64,000 nucleotides of DNA, taken from Streptomyces toyocaensis (GTDB taxonomy: Bacteria > Actinomycetota > Actinomycetes > Streptomycetales > Streptomycetaceae). Every line of letters starts with the position of its first letter. The stretch's first letter is position 1. Positions 27,530 to 36,453 of the stretch are shown piece after piece. The notes under the pieces were generated by a model that ran no database searches, had not been told where the DNA came from, and saw only the letters and a list, made by a program, of their open reading frames with translations. The translations under genes were made by a program, and so were the position numbers. The stretch lies in assembly GCF_000725125.1 (NCBI RefSeq), contig NZ_JFCB01000008.1:62001-126000 (forward strand). Reading direction: 5' to 3'.

Positions 27530-28474
27530 CTAGTCCGGCCCCATTCTGCCCTGACGGCCTCCGCCGGACTCGGCCGCCCTCACGGGGAGGGGGTACGGCG
27601 GGGGAGTGCCGCCGAACTCCGGACAGTGGGCCCGGTGGTCGCACCAGCCGCACAGCTTCGTCGGACGCGGACGCCAGTCGCCCGTCTCGGTCGCCAGCCG
27701 GATCGCGTCCCACAGGGCCAGCAGCTTGCGCTCCACCCGCTCCAGATCGGCGAGCACCGGGTCGTAGGTCAGCACGTCACCGCTGCCCAGGTACACGAGC
27801 TGGAGCCGGCGCGGGACCACCCGCTTCAGCCGCCACACCACCAGCGCGTAGAACTTCATCTGGAACAGCGCGCCCTCGGCGTACTCCGGGCGCGGGGCCT
27901 TGCCCGTCTTGTAGTCGACGATGCGCACCTCGCCGGTGGGCGCCACGTCCACCCGGTCGATGATGCCGCGCAGCCGCAGTCCGGACTCCAGCTCCGCCTC
28001 GACGAACAGCTCCCGCTCGGCGGGCTCCAGCCGGCTCGGATCCTCCAGCGCGAACCAGCGCTCGACCAGCGTCTCCGCCTCCGCGAGCCAGCGCGCGAGC
28101 CGCTCGCCCTCCGGGTCGTCGGCGAACAGCTCCACGACCTCCGGGCGGGACTCGCGCAGCCGGTCCCACTGGCCCGGGACGAGCGCCTTCGCCCGCGGCG
28201 GCGTGCGCTCGGCCGCGGGGGCGTCGAAGAGCCGCTCCAGCACCGCGTGCACCAGCGTGCCCCTGGTCGCCGCCTCGCTCGGCTTCTCCGGCAGCCGGTC
28301 GATCACCCGGAACCGGTACAGCAGCGGACACTGCATGAAGTCGCTCGCACGCGAGGGGGACAGCGACGCGGGCGGTGCGGCGGAGGCCTCGGTCACCACG
28401 GCCGTGTCCGTCGCCGCCTCCGCCGTGACCGGGCTGCTGTCGGGCGGTGCCGCGCCCTCGGTGCTCGTCTCCAT
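27530..28474 (-). CDS. RecB/Cas4-type exonuclease with Fe-S cysteines
   Basis: 314 aa. It has a PD-(D/E)XK nuclease domain: SPSRASDFMQCPLLYRF near 40 (first cysteine), GTLVHAVLERLF near 72, and catalytic residues in GIIDRVDVA and RIVDYKTGK (about 185-205). The C-terminal CGWCDHRAHCPEF near 285 supplies three more cysteines, giving the four-Cys Fe-S cluster of AddB/Cas4-like nucleases. It should degrade or trim DNA ends. Start is ATG 28474, only 8 nt after a TAAGGT box, so the message is probably leaderless. That box belongs to a PafBC-type promoter. Confidence 0.9.
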   Translation of the reverse strand: METSTEGAAPPDSSPVTAEAATDTAVVTEASAAPPASLSPSRASDFMQCPLLYRFRVIDRLPEKPSEAATRGTLVHAVLERLFDAPAAERTPPRAKALVPGQWDRLRESRPEVVELFADDPEGERLARWLAEAETLVERWFALEDPSRLEPAERELFVEAELESGLRLRGIIDRVDVAPTGEVRIVDYKTGKAPRPEYAEGALFQMKFYALVVWRLKRVVPRRLQLVYLGSGDVLTYDPVLADLERVERKLLALWDAIRLATETGDWRPRPTKLCGWCDHRAHCPEFGGTPPPYPLPVRAAESGGGRQGRMGPD

Positions 28475-28482
28475 GACCACAG

Positions 28483-28505
28483 ACCTTACGGCCCGCCACC
28501 GACAG
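28483..28505 (-). promoter_or_regulatory. PafBC-type (RecA-NDp) promoter of the RecB-type nuclease
   Basis: On the minus strand: CTGTCGGTG, then exactly 8 nt, then TAAGGT. The consensus for the RecA/LexA-independent damage promoter of mycobacteria is TTGTCRGTG-N8-TANNNT; only the first base differs. The -10 box ends 8 nt before the ATG. Confidence 0.75.
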
Positions 28506-28649
28506 CACGGCGTGAGTGAAGGGAGAGAAGGGGAACGAGGGGGTAGGGACAGGGGTGCCGGGGCGGAACGGACGGCGATCGCCGCATACCATCGACTCGA
28601 GACCTCCCGTCCGGCAGGCGCGGGATCCGCAGCGAACGAGGGGACACCG

Positions 28650-30341
28650 GTGGACGTAAGCGGCGGGCGCGGGCAGCCGCGGCCCGGCAACGACGAGTCG
28701 GCCGAGCACGCGGGGCCCGGGGCCCCGGACGCCGGCGACGCCCTCCCCGGGACCGGTGCGCGCCCCGTCCCTCCGGCCGGACCCACCGACGACGGCGCCC
28801 GCACGCCCGGGCCCGCAGCACCGCCCGCCGCACCGGACGACACCGCCCGGGACACGGGCACCCCCGCGGACCAGGACCCGGAGCCCGCACGGCCGTCCGA
28901 CCGCACGGCGCCCGGAGCCGGCCGGCAGGACACCGAGGGTCCCGCTCCCGCGGACCGGGGTGCCCGGCCGTGGCCACCGTCCGACCGCGACCCGGATGCC
29001 GAGCCCGCACCACCGTCCGACCGCACGGCGCCCGGAGCCGGCCGGCACGACGCGTCCGGCCCCGGCCCGGCGCCCGGTGCGTGGAGCGCTCCGCCCGCCG
29101 GGCAGGGCACCGGCGGGCACCCCGCCCACGACCGCCCGCTCGCCCACTCCGGCGGCGGCCGGGGACCCGGCCCGCAGCGACCCGAGGAGCGGCAGCGGGG
29201 CGGGCTGCTGATGGGGCGGCCGTTCGGGGTGCCGGTGTACGTGGCGCCCAGCTGGTTCCTCGTGGCCCTCCTCATCACCTGGGTGTTCGGCGGACAGATC
29301 GACCGCGTCCTGCCCGGGCTCGGCGCCGCCAGCTATCTGGTCTCCCTGTTCTTCGCGGTCGCCTTCTACGCCTCCGTGCTCGTCCACGAGCTCGCGCACA
29401 CCCTCGCCGCCCTCCGCTTCAAGCTGCCGGTGCGCCGCATCCAGCTGCAGTTCTTCGGTGGTGTGTCCGAGATCGAGAAGGAGGCCGAGACACCCGGCCG
29501 GGAGTTCGTGCTGGCCTTCGTCGGCCCCTTGCTGTCCCTCGTGCTGTCGGGCCTCTTCTACCTGGCCCTGCTGGCCGTCGACCCCAGCAGTGTCCCCGGC
29601 GTCCTGCTGGCCGGTCTGATGATCTCCAACCTCATCGTCGCCGTCTTCAACCTGCTGCCCGGCCTCCCCCTCGACGGCGGCCGCATGCTGCGCGCCGTCG
29701 TCTGGGCGGTCACGGGCAAGCCGATGACCGGCACCATCGCCGCCGCCTGGGTGGGCCGCGCCCTCGCCGTCTCCGTCCTGATCGGCCTCCCACTGCTCAC
29801 CCAGTCCGGCGCCCTCGGCTCCGACGCCGTGGACAACGTGGGCATGGACACCGTCCTGGACGCCCTGCTCGCCGCCATCCTCGCCGCGATCATCTGGACG
29901 GGCGCCGGCAACAGCCTGCGCATGGCCCGTCTGCGCGAGCACCTGCCCGAGCTGCGCGCCCGCGCCCTCACCCGCCGCGCGGTGCCCGTCGAGAGCGACA
30001 CCCCCCTCTCCGAGGCCCTGCGCCGCGCCAACGCCGCGGGGGCCCGCGCCCTGGTGGTCGTCGACCCGGACGGCGCGCCCCTCTCCCTGGTGCGTGAGGC
30101 CGCCATCGTCGGCGTGCCCGAGCACCGCCGCCCCTGGGTCCCGGTCAGCGGGCTGGCCCAGGACCTCACCGACGGCATGCGCGTCTCCGCCGAGCTCGCC
30201 GGAGAGGACCTCCTCGACGCCCTGCGCGCGGCACCGGCCACCGAGTACCTCGTGGTCGAGGAGACGGGCGAGATCTACGGCGTGCTGTCCGCGGCCGACG
30301 TCGAGCGCGCCTTCGTGAAGGCCATGGCCCGGCCCAGCTGA
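28650..30341 (+). CDS. Site-2 protease-type membrane metalloprotease with CBS domains
   Basis: 563 aa, taking GTG 28650 with a GAGGGGA site. A long Pro/Gly/Asp-rich disordered region (1-180) precedes an M50-type intramembrane protease core of about six helices. Zinc motif HELAH is near 245 and the distal metal motif NLLPGLPLDGGRM near 333. A C-terminal pair of CBS-like repeats (about 445-563) would bind a nucleotide ligand. This arrangement resembles SpoIVFB/Rip3-like proteases that cleave membrane-bound regulators. The N-terminal region contains an in-frame duplication. It is divergent from the RecB-type nuclease gene. Confidence 0.9.
   Translation: MDVSGGRGQPRPGNDESAEHAGPGAPDAGDALPGTGARPVPPAGPTDDGARTPGPAAPPAAPDDTARDTGTPADQDPEPARPSDRTAPGAGRQDTEGPAPADRGARPWPPSDRDPDAEPAPPSDRTAPGAGRHDASGPGPAPGAWSAPPAGQGTGGHPAHDRPLAHSGGGRGPGPQRPEERQRGGLLMGRPFGVPVYVAPSWFLVALLITWVFGGQIDRVLPGLGAASYLVSLFFAVAFYASVLVHELAHTLAALRFKLPVRRIQLQFFGGVSEIEKEAETPGREFVLAFVGPLLSLVLSGLFYLALLAVDPSSVPGVLLAGLMISNLIVAVFNLLPGLPLDGGRMLRAVVWAVTGKPMTGTIAAAWVGRALAVSVLIGLPLLTQSGALGSDAVDNVGMDTVLDALLAAILAAIIWTGAGNSLRMARLREHLPELRARALTRRAVPVESDTPLSEALRRANAAGARALVVVDPDGAPLSLVREAAIVGVPEHRRPWVPVSGLAQDLTDGMRVSAELAGEDLLDALRAAPATEYLVVEETGEIYGVLSAADVERAFVKAMARPS
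28881..29047 (+). repeat. Direct repeat in the protease linker (47 bp, period 120)
   Basis: A 47-nt block beginning GAGCCCGCAC at 28881 recurs at 29001 with two changes. The period of 120 nt keeps frame (40 codons), repeating PSDRTAPGAGR in the disordered linker. Confidence 0.85.
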
Positions 30342-30379
30342 TCGCGCGGGCCGTGGTCGGCGGCCCCTCCGGGGACCGG

Positions 30380-30385
30380 TAGGCT
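30380..30385 (+). promoter_or_regulatory. -10 box TAGGCT of trmI, probably leaderless
   Basis: TAGGCT ends 6 nt before the ATG at 30392, the same layout as mshC. Confidence 0.45.
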
Positions 30386-30391
30386 GGTCAC

Positions 30392-31294
30392 ATGTCCGAA
30401 CCGACCGGTGCCGCCCGCAGGCGCGGGCCCTTCAAGGTCGGGGACCAGGTTCAGCTGACCGACCCCAAGGGCCGCCACTACACGTTCACGCTCGAGGCCG
30501 GGAAGAACTTCCACACCCACAAGGGTTCCTTCCCCCACGACGAACTGATCGGTGCTCCCGAGGGCAGCGTTGTCCGCACCACCGGGAACGTCGCCTACCT
30601 CGCGCTGCGCCCCCTGCTCCCCGACTATGTCCTGTCCATGCCCCGCGGGGCAGCCGTCGTCTACCCGAAGGACGCGGGGCAGATCCTGGCCTTCGCCGAC
30701 ATCTTCCCCGGCGCGCGCGTCGTGGAGGCCGGCGTCGGCTCCGGCTCGCTCAGCAGCTTCCTGCTGCGCGCCATCGGCGACCAGGGCATGCTGCACTCCT
30801 ACGAGCGCCGCGAGGACTTCGCCGACATCGCCCGGCAGAACGTGGAGCGCTACTTCGGCGGACCGCACCCCGCCTGGCAGCTCACCGTGGGCGACCTCCA
30901 GGACAACCTGTCCGACGCCGACGTCGACCGCGTCATCCTGGACATGCTCGCCCCCTGGGAGTGCCTGGAGGCCGTTTCCAAGGCGCTCGTGCCCGGCGGC
31001 ATCCTGTGCTGTTACGTCGCCACCACCACCCAGCTGGCCCGGACCGTCGAGTCCATCCGTGAGATCGGCTGCTTCAACGAGCCGACCTCCTGGGAGACGA
31101 TGATCCGCAACTGGCACATCGAGGGCCTGGCCGTCCGCCCGGACCACCGGATGATCGGCCACACCGGTTTCCTGCTCACCGCCCGCCGCCTCGCCGACGG
31201 CGTCGAGCCGCCCATGCGTCGCCGCCGCCCCGCCAAGGGCGCCTACGGCGAGGACTACGCAGGCCCCAACGCCGACGGAGGCGCCGGCCGCTGA
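30392..31294 (+). CDS. trmI: tRNA (adenine58-N1)-methyltransferase
   Basis: 300 aa. The N-terminal beta domain (about 10-75) has FKVGDQVQLTDPKGRHYTFTLE. A Rossmann methyltransferase follows with the SAM loop VVEAGVGSGSLSSFLL near 110 and the catalytic-site segment VILDMLAPWECLE near 190. It makes m1A58 in the T-loop of tRNAs as a tetramer. The gene is a regular neighbour of the proteasome cluster in actinobacteria (Rv2118c type), as here. A strong hairpin follows. Confidence 0.94.
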   Translation: MSEPTGAARRRGPFKVGDQVQLTDPKGRHYTFTLEAGKNFHTHKGSFPHDELIGAPEGSVVRTTGNVAYLALRPLLPDYVLSMPRGAAVVYPKDAGQILAFADIFPGARVVEAGVGSGSLSSFLLRAIGDQGMLHSYERREDFADIARQNVERYFGGPHPAWQLTVGDLQDNLSDADVDRVILDMLAPWECLEAVSKALVPGGILCCYVATTTQLARTVESIREIGCFNEPTSWETMIRNWHIEGLAVRPDHRMIGHTGFLLTARRLADGVEPPMRRRRPAKGAYGEDYAGPNADGGAGR

Positions 31295-31323
31295 CGCGGT
31301 CCCGCCACTGGTGCAACGCACGG

Positions 31324-31371
31324 GCGCCGTGGCGCAGTTCCCCCGAACCGCTCGGAACTGCGCCACGGCGC
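31324..31371 (+). terminator. Strong terminator after trmI
   Basis: A perfect 18-bp stem (arms 31324-31341 and 31354-31371) with a 12-nt loop, 30 nt after the stop codon. Confidence 0.85.
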
Positions 31372-31543
31372 TCCGTCATTGACACGGCGACACGTCGACA
31401 CATCGACACGAGTGCGGCGACCGCAGCCCTTCCCGGTTCCCGCGCACCGCACCCGTACACCCCCCGCCGTTCCCTCCGTCCTGTGACGTGTGGCACGATG
31501 CTGGCCACCCCCACCGGCACAGCCCTCACAGGAGACACTCCTA

Positions 31544-32122
31544 GTGCAGCCTTCCGCCGTTCCGGAGCTCGCCCACACGCACGCCCGCCCGATCCACTGG
31601 GTCGCCACCGCCACGGCCCTCGCCGGTGTCGTGGCCCTGTCCTCGGTCCTGGGGCCCGACGCCGCGACCGCGGCCCCGCCCACCGGACCGCACACGAGGA
31701 GCGCCCCGGCCCGGATCGCTCCGCCCGACCCTGCGGCCGTGGAGTTCCCCCTCGAGTGCGGCCCGGTGGAGGCGGTGGTGAAGAGGAAGGCGTCAGGCGA
31801 CCTCGACGGCGACGGGCGGCCGGAGACGGTGGCGGTGGTGCACTGCGACGCTCCCATGGGCACCCCGCCCGACGGTGTGTACGTCGTCACCCAGGGCGCC
31901 GGGAGCACGCGGCCGCGCGTGGTCGCCACCCTGGCCGACCCCGAGGACCGCACCAACGTCGACGACTTCGCCGTACGGGACGGCGAAGTGACCGCCACCC
32001 TCCTCGGCTATTCGTCGGAGGCCGTGCCCAGTTGCTGCCCCGATGTGCGCGAGAGCGTGAAATGGCGGTGGGAGGACGGTGCGTTCGTGCGGTCGGCCCC
32101 GTCCGGCGCCAGGAGCGTGTGA
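31544..32122 (+). CDS. Secreted hypothetical protein with a calcium-loop-like motif
   Basis: 192 aa from GTG 31544 (AGGAG upstream); an ATG at 31490 would add a Pro-rich stretch without a ribosome site. A signal peptide runs to about residue 45 (ATALAGVVALSSVLG...ATAAP). The mature part contains GDLDGDGRPETVAVVHC near 88, a DxDxDG loop as in FG-GAP/dockerin-type calcium sites. Later cysteines (CDAP, SCCPD) could form disulphides. I do not recognise the family. It is separated from trmI by a terminator, so it is its own unit. Confidence 0.7.
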   Translation: MQPSAVPELAHTHARPIHWVATATALAGVVALSSVLGPDAATAAPPTGPHTRSAPARIAPPDPAAVEFPLECGPVEAVVKRKASGDLDGDGRPETVAVVHCDAPMGTPPDGVYVVTQGAGSTRPRVVATLADPEDRTNVDDFAVRDGEVTATLLGYSSEAVPSCCPDVRESVKWRWEDGAFVRSAPSGARSV

Positions 32123-32202
32123 ACCGCGCGCGGGGCGTGCGTCGAGCCGCGCACCCCGGAGTGTGACGAATCAGACAGCCGTGACGCGGCGTGCGGCGGC
32201 GG

Positions 32203-32508
32203 TCACCCGGCGTCCGGTCCGTACACCTCGGCCCTGTCCGAAACCCGGCGGACGTGGATGCACTCGCCCGGACACTCCTTCGCGGAGTCGATCACGTCCG
32301 TGAGGAGCGGCAGCGGTACGGGCGTTGTCGCCCCCTTGTCCTGCAGCAGCTCGTCCTGCGGGCTCTTCACATAGGCCAGACCGTCGATGTCCAGCTCGAA
32401 CACCTCGGGCGCGTACTGCGCGCAGATGCCGTCACCGGTACACAGGTCCTGGTCGATCCAGACCTCCAGGGCCTCGCCACCGACTCCGGCCTCCTGCTGC
32501 ACGCTCAT
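32203..32508 (-). CDS. Small single-cluster ferredoxin
   Basis: 101 aa. Cluster ligands: C-x5-C in DLCTGDGICAQYAP (about 23-29) and CPGEC near 79-83. The missing middle cysteine of the usual C-x2-C-x2-C motif indicates a 3Fe-4S or modified 4Fe-4S ferredoxin of the type that feeds cytochromes P450. It is cytosolic. It is divergent from arc, next to which it is found in other Streptomyces. The redox partner is unknown; the conservon P450 20 kb away is a candidate only by presence. Confidence 0.88.
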   Translation of the reverse strand: MSVQQEAGVGGEALEVWIDQDLCTGDGICAQYAPEVFELDIDGLAYVKSPQDELLQDKGATTPVPLPLLTDVIDSAKECPGECIHVRRVSDRAEVYGPDAG

Positions 32509-32709
32509 CTCTCCTACCGATTCCTGCGCCGAGCCGAACGGGAATCCGGCCAGCTCTGACGGGTGTTGAACACTTCGACCCTACCTTCGCCTGGGTTCCA
32601 ATCATCTTCGGTGGGTATTCCCCTGGCGTGAGGGAGAGCGCAAGGGTGAAGATCGGACACACCCCGACCGTCTTTGTGATCTAGGGGTTTCAATCGACAC
32701 CCGCCCAGG

Positions 32710-32715
32710 TAGGGT
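32710..32715 (+). promoter_or_regulatory. Probable -10 box TAGGGT of arc
   Basis: The surrounding GTAGGGTCTG is identical to the stretch at the pup promoter (36397-36406). No TTGTC element precedes it here, so it is probably an ordinary promoter. The arc ribosome site GGAGGAGGTGAGG follows. Confidence 0.4.
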
Positions 32716-32753
32716 CTGGAAGCGTCCAGCTCCCCTTGGAGGAGGTGAGGACC

Positions 32754-34520
32754 GTGGCAGCCCACGACGACGACATGAACCGCGGCATCCGCCCGGGACG
32801 CGGGTCCGACGACCCGGCCGGGCAGATCGCCTACCTTGAGCAGGAGATCGCCGTCCTGCGACGCAAGCTCGCCGACTCTCCGCGACACACGAGGATTCTC
32901 GAAGAGCGGATCGTCGAGCTGCAGACCAACCTGGCCGGCGTGTCCGCCCAGAACGAACGACTCGCGGGCACGCTCCGTGAGGCCCGCGACCAGATCGTGG
33001 CCCTCAAGGAGGAGGTCGACCGGCTCGCACAGCCCCCGGCCGGCTTCGGTGTCTTCCTCGTGGCGAACGAGGACGGCACGGCCGACATCTTCACCGGCGG
33101 CCGCAAGCTGCGGGTGAACGTCAGTCCCGGCGTCGAGCTCGAGGAGCTCAGGCGCGGCCAGGAAGTGATGCTCAACGAAGCGCTCAACGTGGTCGAGGCC
33201 ATGGAGTTCGAGCGCGTCGGTGACATCGTCACCCTCAAGGAGATCCTGGAGGACGGCGAGCGGGCCCTGGTGCTCGGGCACACCGACGAGGAGCGGGTGG
33301 TGCGGCTCGCTGAGCCGCTGCTGGACGTCACCATCCGCCCCGGCGACGCCCTGCTGCTGGAACCCCGCTCGGGATACGTCTACGAGGTCGTCCCCAAGAG
33401 CGAGGTCGAGGAGCTCGTCCTCGAGGAAGTCCCCGACATCGGATACGAGCAGATCGGCGGTCTCGGTGGCCAGATCGAGGCCATCCGCGACGCGGTCGAG
33501 CTGCCCTACCTCTACCCGGACCTGTTCAAGGAGCACGAACTGCGGCCGCCCAAGGGCGTGCTGCTGTACGGGCCTCCCGGATGCGGCAAGACGCTCATCG
33601 CCAAGGCCGTCGCCAACTCGCTGGCCAAGAAGGTCGCCGAGGTCACCGGCCAGGCCGCAGGCAAGAGCTTCTTCCTCAACATCAAGGGCCCCGAGCTGCT
33701 GAACAAGTACGTCGGTGAGACCGAGCGGCAGATCCGCCTGGTCTTCCAGCGGGCCCGGGAGAAGGCCAGCGAGGGCACCCCCGTCATCGTCTTCTTCGAC
33801 GAGATGGAGTCCCTCTTCCGCACCCGTGGGTCCGGTGTCAGCTCGGACGTGGAGAACACCATCGTCCCGCAGCTGCTCGCCGAGATCGACGGCGTGGAGG
33901 GCCTGCAGAACGTGGTCGTGATCGGCGCCTCCAACCGGGAGGACATGATCGACCCCGCCATCCTGCGTCCCGGCCGGCTGGACGTGAAGATCAAGATCGA
34001 GCGTCCGGACGCCGAGGCGGCCAAGGACATCTTCGGCAAGTACCTCACCGAACGCCTCCCGCTGCACTCCGACGATCTCACCGAGCACGGCGGCGACAAG
34101 TCCATGACGGTCCAGAGCATGATCCAGACCGCGGTGGAACAGATGTACGCCGAATCCGAGGAGAACCGCTTCCTGGAAGTCACCTACGCCAACGGCGACA
34201 AGGAAGTCCTGTACTTCAAGGACTTCAATTCCGGCGCCATGATCGAGAACATCGTGGGCCGCGCCAAGAAGATGGCGATCAAGGACTTCCTGGAGAAGAG
34301 CCAGAAGGGTCTCCGCGTCTCCCACCTGCTCCAGGCCTGCGTGGACGAGTTCAAGGAGAACGAGGACCTGCCGAACACCACCAACCCGGACGACTGGGCC
34401 CGCATCTCCGGAAAGAAGGGCGAGCGGATTGTTTACATCCGTACGCTCATCACCGGAAAGCAGGGCGCGGACACCGGACGCTCCATCGACACGGTGGCGA
34501 ATACCGGTCAGTACCTGTAA
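32754..34520 (+). CDS. arc: Arc/Mpa, proteasomal AAA+ ATPase
   Basis: 588 aa from GTG 32754. An N-terminal coiled coil (about 22-80) captures Pup. OB-type interdomain follows (about 85-225), then the AAA+ module with Walker A GPPGCGKT near 272, Walker [11 protein letters not shown] near 345 and an arginine-finger region in RPGRLDVKI. The last residues are GQYL, the C-terminal motif that docks to the 20S core. The hexamer unfolds pupylated proteins into PrcAB. It has its own promoter and ends at an unusually canonical terminator before dop. Confidence 0.97.
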   Translation: MAAHDDDMNRGIRPGRGSDDPAGQIAYLEQEIAVLRRKLADSPRHTRILEERIVELQTNLAGVSAQNERLAGTLREARDQIVALKEEVDRLAQPPAGFGVFLVANEDGTADIFTGGRKLRVNVSPGVELEELRRGQEVMLNEALNVVEAMEFERVGDIVTLKEILEDGERALVLGHTDEERVVRLAEPLLDVTIRPGDALLLEPRSGYVYEVVPKSEVEELVLEEVPDIGYEQIGGLGGQIEAIRDAVELPYLYPDLFKEHELRPPKGVLLYGPPGCGKTLIAKAVANSLAKKVAEVTGQAAGKSFFLNIKGPELLNKYVGETERQIRLVFQRAREKASEGTPVIVFFDEMESLFRTRGSGVSSDVENTIVPQLLAEIDGVEGLQNVVVIGASNREDMIDPAILRPGRLDVKIKIERPDAEAAKDIFGKYLTERLPLHSDDLTEHGGDKSMTVQSMIQTAVEQMYAESEENRFLEVTYANGDKEVLYFKDFNSGAMIENIVGRAKKMAIKDFLEKSQKGLRVSHLLQACVDEFKENEDLPNTTNPDDWARISGKKGERIVYIRTLITGKQGADTGRSIDTVANTGQYL

Positions 34521-34529
34521 AAGCCAGGG

Positions 34530-34572
34530 CGGCTGCGGGTGCCCTCAGCGGGTACCCGCAGCCGACTGTTTT
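34530..34572 (+). terminator. Intrinsic terminator with T-run after arc
   Basis: 11-bp arms CGGCTGCGGGT / ACCCGCAGCCG (34530-34540, 34554-34564), then ACTGTTTTTC. A T-run is rare at Streptomyces terminators, so termination here should be efficient. Confidence 0.85.
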
Positions 34573-34635
34573 TCGGTGCCACGGCTGGAGCACAGCAATG
34601 ACGCAAATGATCTCCCCACCAGCGCAAAGGCGTTC

Positions 34636-34641
34636 TAGGCT
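34636..34641 (+). promoter_or_regulatory. Possible -10 box TAGGCT for dop
   Basis: TAGGCT lies 111 nt before the dop ATG, after the arc terminator. This indicates that dop is transcribed separately from arc. Confidence 0.35.
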
Positions 34642-34752
34642 CTCTGGTACCGCCGAGTCGCGCAGTGCGGGGACGGGCACCGCACACGCACCGGAGCGCC
34701 AGCGGTACAGCAGCGCCCCCGACCGGGGACGCCGCCGGGCAAGGAGGGCCGC

Positions 34753-36264
34753 ATGACCGTACGGCGAGTAATGGGCATCGAGACGGAGTACGGAATCTCC
34801 GTCCCCGGCCACCCCAACGCCAATGCCATGCTCACCTCGTCCCAGATCGTGAACGCCTACGCGGCGGCGATGCACCGGGCCCGCCGGGCCCGCTGGGACT
34901 TCGAGGAGGAGAACCCGCTGCGGGACGCGCGAGGCTTCGACCTCGCCCGTGAGGCCGCCGACGCCAGCCAGCTCACGGACGAGGACATCGGTCTGGCCAA
35001 CGTCATCCTGACCAACGGCGCACGGCTCTACGTGGACCACGCCCATCCGGAGTACAGCGCGCCCGAGGTCACCAATCCGCGCGACGCCGTGCTCTGGGAC
35101 AAGGCGGGCGAGCGGATCATGGCCGAGGCGGCGGAGCGCGCGGCCCAGCTTCCCGGCGCCCAGCCGATCCACCTGTACAAGAACAACACCGACAACAAGG
35201 GCGCGTCCTACGGCACGCACGAGAACTACCTGATGAAGCGGGAGACCCCCTTCTCGGACATCGTGCGCCACCTGACCCCGTTCTTCGTCTCCCGCCAGGT
35301 CTTCACCGGCGCCGGCCGTGTCGGCATCGGCCAGGACGGCCACGAGCACGGCTTCCAGCTCAGCCAGCGCGCGGACTACTTCGAGGTCGAGGTGGGCCTG
35401 GAGACGACGCTGAAGCGCCCGATCATCAACACCCGGGACGAGCCGCACTCCGACGCGGAGAAGTACCGGCGGCTGCATGTGATCGTCGGCGACGCGAACC
35501 TGTCCGAGATCTCGACGTACCTGAAGCTGGGCACGACGGCGCTGGTGCTGTCGATGATCGAGGACGGATTCATCGCGGTGGATCTCGCGGTGGACCAGCC
35601 GGTGCGGACGCTGCACCAGGTGTCGCACGATCCCTCCCTGAAGCGGCTCGTCACGCTGCGCAGCGGACGGACGCTGACCGCGGTGCAGCTCCAGATGGAG
35701 TACTTCGAGCTGGCTCGCAAGTACGTGGAGGAACGCTTCGGGGCCGATGCCGACGAGCAGACCAAGGACGTCCTCGCGCGCTGGGAGGACACCCTCACGC
35801 GGCTGGAGAACGACCCGATGAGCCTGGCCGGTGAGCTGGACTGGGTCGCCAAGCGGGAGCTCATGGAGGGCTACCGGCGCAGGGACGGTCTGGACTGGGA
35901 CGCGGCCCGGCTGCACCTGGTGGACCTGCAGTACGCCGACGTGCGCCCCGAGAAGGGCCTGTACAACCGCCTGGTGGCCCGCGGGCGGATGAAGCGGCTC
36001 CTGGCCGAGGAAGAGGTCGAGCGGGCCCGTACGGCGCCTCCGGAGGACACCCGCGCCTACTTCCGCGGGCGGTGCCTGGAGCAGTACGCGGACGACGTCG
36101 CGGCGGCCTCCTGGGACTCGGTGATCTTCGATCTGCCGGGCCGGGACTCGCTCCAGCGGGTACCAACCCTGGAACCGCTTCGCGGAACGCGTAATCACGT
36201 CAAGGAGCTCCTGGACCGCTGCCGGACGGCGGAAGACCTGGTCAGGGTGTTGTCCGGGGGGTGA
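34753..36264 (+). CDS. dop: Dop, deamidase/depupylase of Pup
   Basis: 503 aa. It is a carboxylate-amine ligase fold of the glutamine-synthetase type. ATP/Mg residues are in [10 protein letters not shown] (about 7-16) and [19 protein letters not shown] (about 137-155). The Dop-specific insertion (the loop at about 40-80, rich in Asp/Arg) separates it from PafA. It converts the C-terminal Gln of Pup to Glu and also removes Pup from substrates. Because Pup here ends in Gln, Dop is required before PafA can act. Start is ATG 34753 with AAGGAGGGC upstream. Confidence 0.96.
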   Translation: MTVRRVMGIETEYGISVPGHPNANAMLTSSQIVNAYAAAMHRARRARWDFEEENPLRDARGFDLAREAADASQLTDEDIGLANVILTNGARLYVDHAHPEYSAPEVTNPRDAVLWDKAGERIMAEAAERAAQLPGAQPIHLYKNNTDNKGASYGTHENYLMKRETPFSDIVRHLTPFFVSRQVFTGAGRVGIGQDGHEHGFQLSQRADYFEVEVGLETTLKRPIINTRDEPHSDAEKYRRLHVIVGDANLSEISTYLKLGTTALVLSMIEDGFIAVDLAVDQPVRTLHQVSHDPSLKRLVTLRSGRTLTAVQLQMEYFELARKYVEERFGADADEQTKDVLARWEDTLTRLENDPMSLAGELDWVAKRELMEGYRRRDGLDWDAARLHLVDLQYADVRPEKGLYNRLVARGRMKRLLAEEEVERARTAPPEDTRAYFRGRCLEQYADDVAAASWDSVIFDLPGRDSLQRVPTLEPLRGTRNHVKELLDRCRTAEDLVRVLSGG

Positions 36265-36304
36265 GCCCGGTCGGAGCGGGTACCTGCGGGTACCCGGAAG
36301 GACC

Positions 36305-36332
36305 GGCCGGGCAGGGTGGAAAATGCCCGGCC
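36305..36332 (+). terminator. Hairpin between dop and pup
   Basis: GGCCGGGCA / TGCCCGGCC arms (9 bp) flank a 10-nt A-rich loop. It is 40 nt after the dop stop and just before the pup promoter. Confidence 0.55.
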
Positions 36333-36380
36333 AGGGAATCATCGAGGTGGTCCCCGTACGTTGGAGCAACTGCGGGGGCA

Positions 36381-36403
36381 TTGTCGGACCCGGCTTGTAG
36401 GGT
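36381..36403 (+). promoter_or_regulatory. PafBC-like promoter of pup (weaker match)
   Basis: TTGTCGGAC, 8 nt, TAGGGT. Compared with TTGTCRGTG-N8-TANNNT it differs at two bases of the upstream box, but spacing and -10 box are right. It precedes the pup start by 50 nt. Confidence 0.5.
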
Positions 36404-36453
36404 CTGATCTTGACCGAGCAAGTGTGTCGGGCGAACCGAGCGGGGTGAGGGTG

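Noticed and set aside
27530-28474. Cas4 of a CRISPR system
   Set aside because: The nuclease resembles Cas4 in motifs, but there is no cas1/cas2 or array, and the domain is common in stand-alone RecB-type exonucleases.
32693-32715. PafBC-type promoter before arc, suggested by a GTAGGGTCTG identical to the pup promoter
   Set aside because: The position where TTGTCRGTG should be reads ATCGACACC, so only the -10 region is shared.
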